The notes: generated from the sequence alone by a model not told the origin. DNA of 21,651 nucleotides from AP-16 sp036395835 (GCA_036395835.1 DASWCW010000099.1:1-21651); one strand, 5' to 3'. Shown: positions 7,050-15,040, numbered from the stretch's first letter. Translations and numbers: made by a program.

Positions 7050-9095
7050 TCAGCGGAACCAGCCGAAGAACGGAAACTGCCCGCCGCCGCCGAACGGATA
7101 GGATGGCCGCCCCGGCAACCGGACCGCCTGCTGACGGGCGCCGGTCTGCGGGCGTTCGATCGCGATGTCGGCGACGCGTCGCTCGTCGCCCCTGAGCGCG
7201 GCAATGACGCGCGCGTCGCGGCCGTACATGTCCTCCCGGATGCTGAGCTTGCCAGATTCGTCGACGAACGCCGTCTGGTAGGTGAGATGCACCGGGATGA
7301 GATTCTGGAAGCTGATGTCCTGCTCGCCCCCGCCGATCATCCGGGAGAGCCGCTCTTGCGTATAGCCGTCGCGAGGTCGGGCGATCGACAGCAGAACCTC
7401 GGCGTATTTGAGCGGATTCTCGACCCGCATGCAGCCGTGGCTGTAAGCGCGTTTCTCCTGCGCGAACAGATATTTATCCGGCGTGTCGTGCTGGTAGACC
7501 AGGAACCTGTTGGGGAAATTGAAGCGGATGCGTCCGAGCGCGTTCTTCTCCCCCGGCGGCTGGAAGATGTGGATCGTGCCGTCGCGATTGTATTCCATCT
7601 TGAGCCCGATCCGTTCCAGCGCCATCGGGTCCTGCTGCAGCGCCGGCAGATATTCGTTCTGCACGATCGAGGGCGGAACGTTCCAGGTCGGGTTCATGGT
7701 GATGAATTTCATCGGCTCGCTCAACAGCGGCGTCGGCATCGTCGGCTTGCCGGTGACGATCTTGGTGTGCCAGACCGTGGCGCCGTCGCGCACCACCCTG
7801 AGCGTGAAGTCCGGAATGTTGACCATCACGTAGGCCTTGCCCAGGTCGCGCGGCAGCCAGCGCCAGCGCTCCATATTGGCCATGATGACATCGGCGTCGC
7901 GGTCGCGCCGCGGTCCGTTGAGCGCCTCGATGGTAGCCGAGTTGAGATTGCCGGTCGGCGAGAGCTCGTGCTGGCGCTGGAATTTCTTCACCGCCTCGGC
8001 GAGCGGCTTGTCGTAGGTCTCGTTGCCGTCGCCCGGAACGCCGAGGCGGTGGCGCAGCGGCGGCACGCGCGCATCCTGCATGCCGGGCTTGAGCACCGGT
8101 CCGCCGCCGATGCGCGCGGGACCCGTCTCGCCGTGGTGGAAGCGCGCCTCGGCGAGCTTGGCGCGAAGCGCCCGGTAGCCCGGATGCGGCGGATTATACG
8201 AGCCGAGCGCCTCGCCGGCATCGATTGCCGCGGCCAGCTTGGCCAGGATTTCGGCCGGCTCCGGGAACACCTGCTCATACTGAATGTCGGCGCTGACGCG
8301 CGAGAAATGCACGCGGCCGGTCTGGGCGTGGCGCGCATAGGTCAGGACCGCGTTGACGAGCCTGAGTTCGGCATCGGCAAGGGCATCGGGCCGATCGGCC
8401 GGCGCCTTGAAATCGGGCGTCGGATAGTCGCTCGGGTCCAGTCCGTCGCTCTCCGCGGCCTTCAGGCGGGCGATCGTCGCCTTGGCGCGCGCGTTGGCGG
8501 CGCCATCGGTGATCCAGATCGGCGCATAGCCGCGGCCGGCATAAAAGGCTTCCGCCGCGGTGCGCTCTTTCTTGCGATCGAAGATTCGATCGGCTTTGGC
8601 CGTCAGCAATTCGCGCAGCTTCTCCGCAATCGCGTGATCGGCGGGCGAGAGATCGACGGCGATGATCGGCTTGGCGGGTTCTTTTACGGGTGCGGCCGCG
8701 GGCGTTTCGCCCCCCGCCGGCGAAACCGTCGCATCGGTCGCCGGTGCTGCGGGCGCATTGGCGCTGGCCGGTATTCCGCCGGCCGGCTCCGCAACTGCGG
8801 CCGGGGCGGCTGTCGCCGGGGCGATGGGCTTGGCTGCAGCTGCGTCGGATCCGGATGCAGACGGCACGGTGCCGACGGTGGCCGGCTCCGGTTTGGACAA
8901 CCTGTCGGTGTCCGCAATGGTTGGCGGCGGTATATCCGCCGCGTCGGGCAGGGGCACCAGGGCTTCGATGGTCTTTAGATCCTGGGCGGGGTTTTCGGCC
9001 CGCGCCGCACCGAAATTTCCGCCGGCCAGCACATCGGTTATCAGAAGAGCAAGTGCCGTGCCAGTAAGCACGCGATCCAGCCGAAGCCCGCGCAT
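7050..9095 (-). CDS. L,D-transpeptidase, YcbB/LdtD type
   Basis: A 681-residue periplasmic enzyme expected to form 3-3 crosslinks between peptidoglycan stem peptides, using a catalytic cysteine. The start at 9095 was chosen because GGGGAG lies 7 bases upstream; the frame is open to 9251. The protein has a signal sequence (VLTGTALALLITDVLAGG) followed by a long Ala/Pro-rich linker. Next come the N-terminal YcbB scaffold (ADRIFDRKKERTAAEAFYAG), a peptidoglycan-binding repeat (AVKKFQRQHELSPTGNLNSA) and the YkuD domain with WNVPPSI, SHGCMRV (catalytic Cys near residue 555) and ENPLKYA. The C-terminus is Gly/Phe/Pro rich (GGGGQFPFFGWF). The length is near that of E. coli LdtD plus the linker. It lies between the sigma-54 regulator and the DUF882 peptidase, all on one strand. 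Confidence 0.95.
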   Translation of the reverse strand: MRGLRLDRVLTGTALALLITDVLAGGNFGAARAENPAQDLKTIEALVPLPDAADIPPPTIADTDRLSKPEPATVGTVPSASGSDAAAAKPIAPATAAPAAVAEPAGGIPASANAPAAPATDATVSPAGGETPAAAPVKEPAKPIIAVDLSPADHAIAEKLRELLTAKADRIFDRKKERTAAEAFYAGRGYAPIWITDGAANARAKATIARLKAAESDGLDPSDYPTPDFKAPADRPDALADAELRLVNAVLTYARHAQTGRVHFSRVSADIQYEQVFPEPAEILAKLAAAIDAGEALGSYNPPHPGYRALRAKLAEARFHHGETGPARIGGGPVLKPGMQDARVPPLRHRLGVPGDGNETYDKPLAEAVKKFQRQHELSPTGNLNSATIEALNGPRRDRDADVIMANMERWRWLPRDLGKAYVMVNIPDFTLRVVRDGATVWHTKIVTGKPTMPTPLLSEPMKFITMNPTWNVPPSIVQNEYLPALQQDPMALERIGLKMEYNRDGTIHIFQPPGEKNALGRIRFNFPNRFLVYQHDTPDKYLFAQEKRAYSHGCMRVENPLKYAEVLLSIARPRDGYTQERLSRMIGGGEQDISFQNLIPVHLTYQTAFVDESGKLSIREDMYGRDARVIAALRGDERRVADIAIERPQTGARQQAVRLPGRPSYPFGGGGQFPFFGWFR

Positions 9096-9190
9096 CGAGC
9101 GACTCCCCATTCCCCGCGCTACGCCAACTCGAACGCCCGGTCGCGGCCGCGGCCCCGCGCTCCTGATGGAAGTTCCCGGACCTGACTCCA

Positions 9191-9205
9191 ATTCTGCAGC
9201 AGAAT
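9191..9205. promoter_or_regulatory. Perfect palindrome upstream of the L,D-transpeptidase gene
   Basis: ATTCTGC (9191-9197) and GCAGAAT (9199-9205) form a perfect 7+1+7 inverted repeat. It lies in the 152-base gap after the sigma-54 regulator and about 95 bases upstream of the transpeptidase start. It could be an operator or a short hairpin at the end of the regulator transcript; no T-run follows on the minus strand. I could not place a sigma-54 or sigma-70 promoter nearby with confidence. Confidence 0.35.
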
Positions 9206-9247
9206 CAACCGAACACCAGAACAGCCTCGAACAATTCCGCGCGAGTG

Positions 9248-10786
9248 TCACTCCGCCGCCACGCCGCCGGAGGAAATTTCGCCGACATCGCCCGGTTCGA
9301 GACCGAGATCCTTGAGCCTGCGGTAAAGCGTCGAGCGTCCGATCCGCAGCTTGCGGGCAACTTCGGACATTTGTCCATCATAATGCACGATCGCCAAGCG
9401 AATGAGCTCGGATTCGATCTCGGCGAGCGGACGGATGTCGCCTTTGGCATCGAGGATCGCCATCGCGCCATCGCTCGTGCCGGCCGAGAGGTGAGGCGAG
9501 AGGCTGGTGACCGCCTGGCCTTCGTCCATCGTGAGCCCCGCGATCGGTTCGCCCGCATCCGCCTCCAGCATGAGCGGCGGTGCCGGCTTTTCTGCGGCGT
9601 CGAGCTTGGCGGATTGCGCGATCTGAGGAAATTCGCGAATTCCGATCTCCTCGTTCTCCGCCAGCACAACCGCGCGATAAACCGCGTTTTCCAGCTGCCG
9701 GACGTTTCCCGGCCACGGCTGGGCGCAAAGCAGCGCCACGGCGTCGGCCGACATCGCCCGGATGCGCTTGCCTTCCTCGGCCGCGAACCGCGCCAGGAAA
9801 TGCCGGACGAGATCGGGAATATCCTCGGGATGCTCGCGCAGCGGCGGCACCAGAATCGGAAAGACGTGCAGCCGATAGAACAGATCCTCGCGAAACCGCC
9901 CTTCCTTCACGGCCGCCAGCACGCTGCGGTTCGATGCGGAAATCAGCCGCACGTCGACCTGCAGCGGCTTTCTGCCGCCGACGCTGTCGATCTCCCCCTC
10001 CTGGATCGCGCGCAGCAGCTTCACTTGCGCGGCCAGCGGCAGTTCGCCGATCTCGTCGAGGAAGAGCGTGCCGCCGGATGCCTCCACGAACTTGCCGACG
10101 TGCCGCTCGGTCGCGCCGGTGAAGGCGCCGCGTTCGTGGCCGAACAACGTCGATTCGACGAGGTTGTCGGGAATAGCCCCGCAATTGACCGCCACAAAGG
10201 GCTTCGCTCGGCGCGCGCCGGAGCCGTGAATCGCCCGCGCGATCAGTTCCTTGCCGACCCCGGACTCGCCCTCGATGAGGACGGCGATCTCGGATGCGGC
10301 GGCCTTCTGGGCAATGCGCAGCGCCGCCTGCATCCGCGGGCTGCGCGTGATCACGTCCTTGAACGTCAGCGTGCCGGACCGGCTGCGCTTGATGCGCTTG
10401 AACTCGGTCTCCAGCGCATTGGCGACGAGCGCATTGCGCAGCGAAACCTGCAGGCGCTCGGGCCCGACCGGCTTGACCACGAAATCGACGGCGCCGGCGC
10501 GCATTGCCGAGATCACGTTGTCGATGCCGCCGTGGGCGGTCTGCACGATCACCGGAATGCTCGAGCCCGCCTCCCTGAGCCGCGCCAGGACGCCGAGCCC
10601 ATCGAGGTCGGGCATGACCAGATCGAGCACCACGGCATCGGTTGCGGCGCCGGCGCCCAACAGGCGCCTGAGCGCGGCGTCCCCGCCTTCGACCGCGACC
10701 GCCTCGTACCCGAACCGGCGCACCATGCTCTCGAGGAGCCGGCGCTGCACCGGGTCGTCGTCGACGATCAGAATCGTTTCGGGCAT
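9248..10786 (-). CDS. Sigma-54-dependent response regulator, NtrC family
   Basis: A 512-residue transcription activator that remodels RNA polymerase with sigma-54. The receiver domain spans about 1-120, with the acidic pair Asp9/Asp10, phosphoacceptor Asp55, Thr83 and Lys105. The AAA+ domain spans about 145-390, with Walker A GESGVGKE (173-180), the sigma-54 contact loop GAFTGA (220-225) and Walker B GGTLFLDEIGE (238-248). A linker of roughly 70 residues follows, then a Fis-type helix-turn-helix (MSEVARKLRIGRSTLYRRL) near the end. The ATG has a strong AAGGAGT site just upstream. All key residues are present, so it should be phosphorylated and active. No histidine kinase gene is adjacent, so the signal is unknown. 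It is divergent from pepF, and its nearest possible targets are the peptidoglycan genes behind it. Confidence 0.95.
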   Translation of the reverse strand: MPETILIVDDDPVQRRLLESMVRRFGYEAVAVEGGDAALRRLLGAGAATDAVVLDLVMPDLDGLGVLARLREAGSSIPVIVQTAHGGIDNVISAMRAGAVDFVVKPVGPERLQVSLRNALVANALETEFKRIKRSRSGTLTFKDVITRSPRMQAALRIAQKAAASEIAVLIEGESGVGKELIARAIHGSGARRAKPFVAVNCGAIPDNLVESTLFGHERGAFTGATERHVGKFVEASGGTLFLDEIGELPLAAQVKLLRAIQEGEIDSVGGRKPLQVDVRLISASNRSVLAAVKEGRFREDLFYRLHVFPILVPPLREHPEDIPDLVRHFLARFAAEEGKRIRAMSADAVALLCAQPWPGNVRQLENAVYRAVVLAENEEIGIREFPQIAQSAKLDAAEKPAPPLMLEADAGEPIAGLTMDEGQAVTSLSPHLSAGTSDGAMAILDAKGDIRPLAEIESELIRLAIVHYDGQMSEVARKLRIGRSTLYRRLKDLGLEPGDVGEISSGGVAAE

Positions 10787-10994
10787 CCCGACTCCTTGCG
10801 GCGAGAGAAACGTGCCAATTCGGGGCCAATGTCGCCGCAGAGCCTTAACGCCGTGTAAAACGCCGGACGTCGTCGGCTTTTTCCGGCGCGGTTGATCGGG
10901 GAGGCGACCGCCCTATGTTCCAGACTGTCTCCGCCATCCTTTCGCACCGTGGCGGTGCTTGGATGCCCGACGTTTCACCGGATTTGAGGCCCTG
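10787..10994. promoter_or_regulatory. Divergent promoter region, sigma-54 regulator / pepF
   Basis: This 208-base divergent gap must hold promoters for both genes. On + a fair candidate for pepF is TTGATC (10892-10897) and TATGTT (10914-10919) with a 16-base spacer. A GC-rich hairpin followed by five T lies at 10862-10882, before that promoter, and another inverted repeat (CCGCCA 10931-10936, TGGCGG 10950-10955) would be in the pepF leader. The sites are guesses from pattern only. Confidence 0.35.
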
Positions 10995-12839
10995 ATGATT
11001 CCGCACGCGCCCAACGCCCCCGCCAAGGCCGCCGCAAAGTCCACCCCTGCCGCCGACCTCGGTCCCCTGCCGGAATGGGACCTGCGCGATCTCTATCCCT
11101 CGATCGATGCGCCCCAGGTGAAGCGCGATCTCGATCGCGCCGATGCCGAGTGCCTGGCGTTCGAGGAGAGCTATCGCGGCAAGCTCGCGGCGATTGCGGC
11201 TTCGGTCGAGGCCGCCCGCACCCTTGCCGAAGCGGTCGAGCGCTACGAAGGCATCGACGAATTGCTGGGGCGGCTCGATTCCTATGCGGGTCTGCTCTAT
11301 GCGGGCAACACCACCGATCCGGCGCGGGCGAAATTCTACGGCGACGTGCGCGACCGGCTCACCGCCGCTTCCTCGCATCTTTTGTTCTTCACGCTCGAGC
11401 TCAACCGGATCGAGGATGCCGCGCTCGAGCCGGCGCTGGCCGATCCGCGGCTCGCGCGCTACCGGCCGTGGTTCGAGGACATCCGCAAGGAGCGGCCCTA
11501 TCAGCTCGAGGACCGCGTCGAGCAGCTGTTCCACGAGAAATCGGTCACCAGCCGGGCCTGGCACCGGCTGTTCGACGAGACGCTCGCCTCGCTGCGCTTC
11601 AATGTGGAGGGGGTAGAGCTGGCGATCGAGCCGACCCTCAACCTGCTGCAGGACGAAAGCGAACAAAAACGCCGCGCGGCCGCCGAGGCGCTCGCCGAAA
11701 CCTTTCGGGCGAACCTCAGGCTCTTGACGCTGATCACCAACACGCTCGCCAAGGACAAGGAGATCACCGACCGCTGGCGCGGATTTCCCGACGTCGCCTT
11801 CGCCCGGCATCTGTCGAACCGGGTCGAGCCGGAAGTCGTCGACGCGCTGGTGGCGGCCGTGCGCGCCGCGTTTCCAAAACTCTCGCACCGCTATTACGCG
11901 CTCAAGGCCAGGTGGTTCGGCAAGACGCGGCTGCCGCACTGGGATCGCAATGCGCCGCTGCCCAAGGTTAAGACCCGGACCATCGATTGGACCGAGGCCA
12001 AGCGCACCGTGCTCGATGCCTACGCAAAATTCTCGCCGCATATGGCGGAGATCGCCGAGCGCTTCTTTGCCAAGAACTGGATCGACGCTCCGGTGCGGCC
12101 CGGCAAGGCGCCCGGCGCCTTCGCGCATCCGACCGTGCCTTCCGTGCACCCCTATGTGCTGCTCAACTATCAGGGCAAGCCGCGCGATGTGATGACGCTC
12201 GCGCACGAGCTCGGGCACGGCGTGCACCAGGTGCTCGCGGCGCCGAACGGGCCGCTGATGGCGCCGACCCCGCTCACGCTCGCCGAGACCGCGAGCGTAT
12301 TCGGCGAGATGCTGACCTTCCGCGCACTGCTCGCGAACATCACGGACAAAGAGCAGCGCCGGGCCATGCTCGCCGCCAAGGTCGAGGACATGATCAACAC
12401 CGTGGTCCGGCAGATCGCGTTCTACGGCTTCGAGCGCAGGGTCCATGTCGAGCGCAAGGACGGCGAGCTGACCGCGGAGCGGCTCGGCGAGGTCTGGCGC
12501 GAAGTGCAGGGCGAGAGCCTCGGCCCGGCGATCGACCTCAGGCCCGGGTACGAGACCTTCTGGGCCTATATCCCGCATTTCATCCACTCGCCGTTTTACG
12601 TCTACGCCTATGCGTTCGGCGACTGCCTGGTGAACTCGCTCTACGCGGTCTACGAGCGCTCGGAAACGGGCTTTGCCGCGCGTTACCTCGCGATGCTCGC
12701 GGCCGGCGGCACCAAGCATCATGCCGAGCTGCTCGAACCGTTCGGGCTCGATGCGCGCGATCCCAGCTTCTGGCAGGGCGGCCTTGCCGTGATCGCGCGC
12801 CTGATCGACGAGCTCGAGGCGCTGGAGCCGGCCGCATAG
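10995..12839 (+). CDS. pepF: M3 family oligoendopeptidase F
   Basis: A cytoplasmic zinc metallopeptidase of the thimet/M3 family that cleaves short peptides. The start at 10995 was chosen because GAGG lies 5-8 bases upstream; a TTG 36 bases earlier is in frame but less likely. The protein is 614 residues, the usual length. It begins with PEWDLRDLYPS, typical of PepF, and carries LAHELGHGVHQ with the zinc motif HExxH (His404, Glu405, His408) and a downstream glutamate in LAETAS (Glu431) as the probable third ligand. HPTVPSVHPYVLLNYQGKP and the C-terminal YIPHFIHSPFYVYAYAFG are family blocks. There is no signal peptide. It stands alone on the strand; a 62-base gap separates it from the toxin-antitoxin pair. 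Confidence 0.95.
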   Translation: MIPHAPNAPAKAAAKSTPAADLGPLPEWDLRDLYPSIDAPQVKRDLDRADAECLAFEESYRGKLAAIAASVEAARTLAEAVERYEGIDELLGRLDSYAGLLYAGNTTDPARAKFYGDVRDRLTAASSHLLFFTLELNRIEDAALEPALADPRLARYRPWFEDIRKERPYQLEDRVEQLFHEKSVTSRAWHRLFDETLASLRFNVEGVELAIEPTLNLLQDESEQKRRAAAEALAETFRANLRLLTLITNTLAKDKEITDRWRGFPDVAFARHLSNRVEPEVVDALVAAVRAAFPKLSHRYYALKARWFGKTRLPHWDRNAPLPKVKTRTIDWTEAKRTVLDAYAKFSPHMAEIAERFFAKNWIDAPVRPGKAPGAFAHPTVPSVHPYVLLNYQGKPRDVMTLAHELGHGVHQVLAAPNGPLMAPTPLTLAETASVFGEMLTFRALLANITDKEQRRAMLAAKVEDMINTVVRQIAFYGFERRVHVERKDGELTAERLGEVWREVQGESLGPAIDLRPGYETFWAYIPHFIHSPFYVYAYAFGDCLVNSLYAVYERSETGFAARYLAMLAAGGTKHHAELLEPFGLDARDPSFWQGGLAVIARLIDELEALEPAA

Positions 12840-12861
12840 GGCTGGCGCTCGGCTCCGGGAC

Positions 12862-12880
12862 GTTATACATTCCGTATAAC
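12862..12880. promoter_or_regulatory. Candidate operator of the toxin-antitoxin pair
   Basis: GTTATAC (12862-12868) and GTATAAC (12874-12880) form a perfect 7+5+7 inverted repeat that ends 21 bases before the antitoxin start. It contains TATAAC (12875-12880), which could be the -10 box, although no good -35 is visible. Antitoxins of the AbrB/MazE fold usually bind such palindromes to repress their own operon, so this is the likely autoregulatory site. The match is exact; the role is inferred. Confidence 0.6.
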
Positions 12881-12901
12881 GCCATCGCCCGGGAGCCCGC
12901 C

Positions 12902-13126
12902 ATGAAGCTCGAAGTCAAGAAAATCGGCAATTCGACCGGGCTGATCTTGCCGAAGGAATTGCTCGCCCGGCTGCGCCTGGAGCAGGGCGATTGGGTCTAT
13001 GTAACGGAGATGCCGGACCGTAGCGTGAAAATCACCCCGTATGATCCTCGGCACGAGGAAGCAATGGAGATCGCGCGGCAAGTGATGAAGGAATACCGCG
13101 ACACGTTCAAGGCCCTGGCTGAATGA
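12902..13126 (+). CDS. AbrB/MazE/SpoVT-fold antitoxin
   Basis: A 74-residue protein with an N-terminal SpoVT-AbrB DNA-binding domain, recognised from MKLEVKKIGNSTGLILPKEL and LRLEQGDWVYVTE. A charged C-terminal tail (about residues 48-74) should wrap the toxin. The start is supported by GGGAG (12891-12895) six bases upstream. It overlaps the Doc toxin gene by 4 bases (ATGA at 13123-13126), a standard antitoxin-first arrangement that couples translation. It is expected to neutralise the toxin and repress its own promoter, probably at the palindrome just upstream. By hand count G+C over 12901-13080 is about 58%, lower than nearby genes. Doc is classically paired with Phd; AbrB partners are also known. 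Confidence 0.9.
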   Translation: MKLEVKKIGNSTGLILPKELLARLRLEQGDWVYVTEMPDRSVKITPYDPRHEEAMEIARQVMKEYRDTFKALAE

Positions 13127-13509
13127 ACGAGCCGCGGTGGCTGACGCTCCACGACATCGAAGACATCCATGCCGAGCAGCTCGCACTCTTCGGTGGGCCA
13201 GCCGGGATCCGCGATCGCGGTGCTCTCGAATCCGCACTCGGCCGTCCGATAAACCGCTGGCACTATGAGAACGCCGACATGGCGCAATTGGCTGCCGCTT
13301 ATGCATTCGGCATCGCCCGCAATCACCCCTTCGTGGACGGCAACAAACGGACGGCATTTGCGGCGCTCATGGTGTTCCTGCGCCTCAATGGAATTTCCTT
13401 CGCGCCTCCGCCACCCGACGCGACAGCCGCCATGATGGCGCTTGCGGCCGGCGACATCGACGAGGCTGGGTTGGCACGCTGGATCGCTGCGAACATGCCA
13501 AGCTCCTGA
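13123..13509 (+). CDS. doc: Doc-type (death-on-curing) Fic-fold toxin
   Basis: A 128-residue toxin of the Fic/Doc superfamily. The best-known relative, P1 Doc, phosphorylates elongation factor EF-Tu and stops translation. The active-site motif HPFVDGNKRT occupies residues 68-77 (His68, Asp72, Asn74, Lys75, Arg76), matching HxFx(D/E)GNKR. Upstream, LTLHDIEDIHAEQLALFGG and GIRDRGALESALGRP are typical of the family N-terminus, and LRLNG follows the motif. All expected catalytic residues are present, so the toxin is probably functional. The glycine before NKR is closer to Fic AMP-transferases than P1 Doc (which has DANKR), so the modification could differ. G+C is about 63% over 13141-13440 by hand count. 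Confidence 0.93.
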   Translation: MNEPRWLTLHDIEDIHAEQLALFGGPAGIRDRGALESALGRPINRWHYENADMAQLAAAYAFGIARNHPFVDGNKRTAFAALMVFLRLNGISFAPPPPDATAAMMALAAGDIDEAGLARWIAANMPSS

Positions 13510-13555
13510 GTTTTGGAATCTGAGGACTTGCATTCGTGAAAAGCATCAAACGGCC

Positions 13556-14917
13556 ATGAGCGACCGCGAAGCCAACCGATTCTCCGCACGTGCCGCGCGC
13601 TATGCCCGCGTCGGCGCCAATGTGGGCGGCGTTGCCGCGCGCATGGCGGGCGCCCGGCTGTTGGGCCGCGGGCCCAACCGCTCGCGCAACGCGGCCGAGC
13701 TTGCCGCCGCGCTCGGCGGGCTCAAGGGACCGATCATGAAGGTCGCCCAGCTGCTGGCGACCATTCCGGACGCGTTGCCGCCCGAATATGTCACCGAGCT
13801 GCAGAAGCTGCAGAGTCAGGCCCCGCCGATGGGCTGGGCGTTCGTGAAGCGGCGCATGACCGCCGAACTCGGCGCCGAGTGGCAGAAGAAATTCAAGAGC
13901 TTCGAGCATCATCCGGCGGCTGCGGCGTCGCTCGGCCAGGTGCATCGCGCGCAAGCGCTCGACGGCACGGCGCTCGCCTGCAAGCTGCAGTACCCGGACA
14001 TGCAGTCCGCCGTGGAGGCGGATTTGCAGCAGCTCGAATGGCTGTTCGCGATTCGCCGGCGCATGGATCCGGCTATCGATACGACCGAGATCGCGGTGGA
14101 AATCGGCGCGCGAATGCGCGAGGAGCTCGATTACCGCCGCGAAGCCAAGCACGCGCGGCTCTACCGCTCGATGCTCGACGGCGTCGAGACGATCCGGGTG
14201 CCGCGGGTGTGGCCGGAGCTTTCGACCGGACGGCTGCTCACGCTCGACTGGCTCGAGGGCCGCCGCCTGCTCGAGTACACGAAGGCCGATCTTGCCAGCC
14301 GCAATTGCCTGGCGACGGCGATGTTCACCGCCTGGTGGTTTCCCTTCAGCCGGTTCGGCGTGATCCACGGCGATCCGCATCTCGGCAATTACACGGTTTT
14401 CGCCGAGCACGGTGCGCCGGGCGGCATCAACCTGTTGGACTACGGCTGTATCCGCATTTTCCCGCCGCGCTTCGTCGGCGGCGTGGTCGATCTCTATCAC
14501 GGCCTGCTCCACGGCGACGATGGATTGATCGTGCGCGCCTACGAGACCTGGGGCTTCCGGCGGCTGAGCCGCGAGTTGATCGATATTCTCAACATCTGGG
14601 CACGCTTCATCTACGGCCCGCTGCTGGACGACCGGGTGCGCACGATCGCGGACGGCGTCAAGCCGGGCGAATACGGCCGCCGCCAGGCCTTCCAGGTCCA
14701 TCGCGCGCTCAGAGAAAAAGGCCCGGTCATGGTGCCGCGCGAGTTCGTGTTCATGGACCGGGCGGCGATCGGGCTGGGCAGCGTTTTCCTGCATCTTCGG
14801 GCAGAGCTCAATTTCCACCGGCTGTTCAACGAGGCGATCGAGAAATTCTCGCTTGCGCGGCTAGAGCAACGCCAAGCCCAGGTGCTCGCCCAAGCCGGGC
14901 TCGCCGCACCGGCATGA
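13556..14917 (+). CDS. ABC1/UbiB-like atypical kinase
   Basis: A 453-residue protein of the ABC1 (UbiB/ADCK/AarF) family, atypical kinases tied to ubiquinone synthesis in bacteria and mitochondria. The ATG at 13556 was chosen because family similarity starts near there; the frame is open upstream into the doc gene. Visible blocks are KVAQ (62-65), where most members have KxGQ; the Ala-rich loop AAAASLGQVH (121-130); the ATP lysine in ACKLQYP (Lys143); EELDYRREA; HGDPHLGN (271-278), where HGDPHPGN is common; and DYG (295-297) in place of DFG. There is no C-terminal membrane helix of the E. coli UbiB kind. It is not obviously part of the toxin-antitoxin operon. A role in quinone metabolism is possible but not shown. 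Confidence 0.9.
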   Translation: MSDREANRFSARAARYARVGANVGGVAARMAGARLLGRGPNRSRNAAELAAALGGLKGPIMKVAQLLATIPDALPPEYVTELQKLQSQAPPMGWAFVKRRMTAELGAEWQKKFKSFEHHPAAAASLGQVHRAQALDGTALACKLQYPDMQSAVEADLQQLEWLFAIRRRMDPAIDTTEIAVEIGARMREELDYRREAKHARLYRSMLDGVETIRVPRVWPELSTGRLLTLDWLEGRRLLEYTKADLASRNCLATAMFTAWWFPFSRFGVIHGDPHLGNYTVFAEHGAPGGINLLDYGCIRIFPPRFVGGVVDLYHGLLHGDDGLIVRAYETWGFRRLSRELIDILNIWARFIYGPLLDDRVRTIADGVKPGEYGRRQAFQVHRALREKGPVMVPREFVFMDRAAIGLGSVFLHLRAELNFHRLFNEAIEKFSLARLEQRQAQVLAQAGLAAPA

Positions 14918-15040
14918 GCGCGCCTGCGATTGCTTGCTGCACCTCCAAAGCGCCCGTCGGGAACCGGGCTGCCGCATTGCCCTGCGGCGGCAATTGCGCT
15001 AAGCGAACCAGACATTTCTGGCGCAGATCGGGAGCACGCG

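Noticed and set aside
6978..8978. A 666-codon open frame on + opposite the L,D-transpeptidase gene
   Set aside because: It is rich in Arg, Gly and Ala with no family motif, and lies antisense to a gene with clear YkuD motifs. Long antisense frames are expected in GC-rich coding DNA.
9096..9247. Possible sigma-54 promoter before the L,D-transpeptidase
   Set aside because: I searched for the GG-N10-GC core on the minus strand; the best candidate, near TGGTGTTCGGTTGAT, lacks the GC at the right spacing.
10959..10994. TTG start 36 bases upstream for pepF
   Set aside because: The ATG at 10995 has a GAGG ribosome binding site at good spacing and gives the usual family N-terminus.
10845..12722. 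A 625-codon frame on - opposite pepF
   Set aside because: Antisense shadow of the M3 peptidase; no recognisable domain and extreme Arg/Glu composition.
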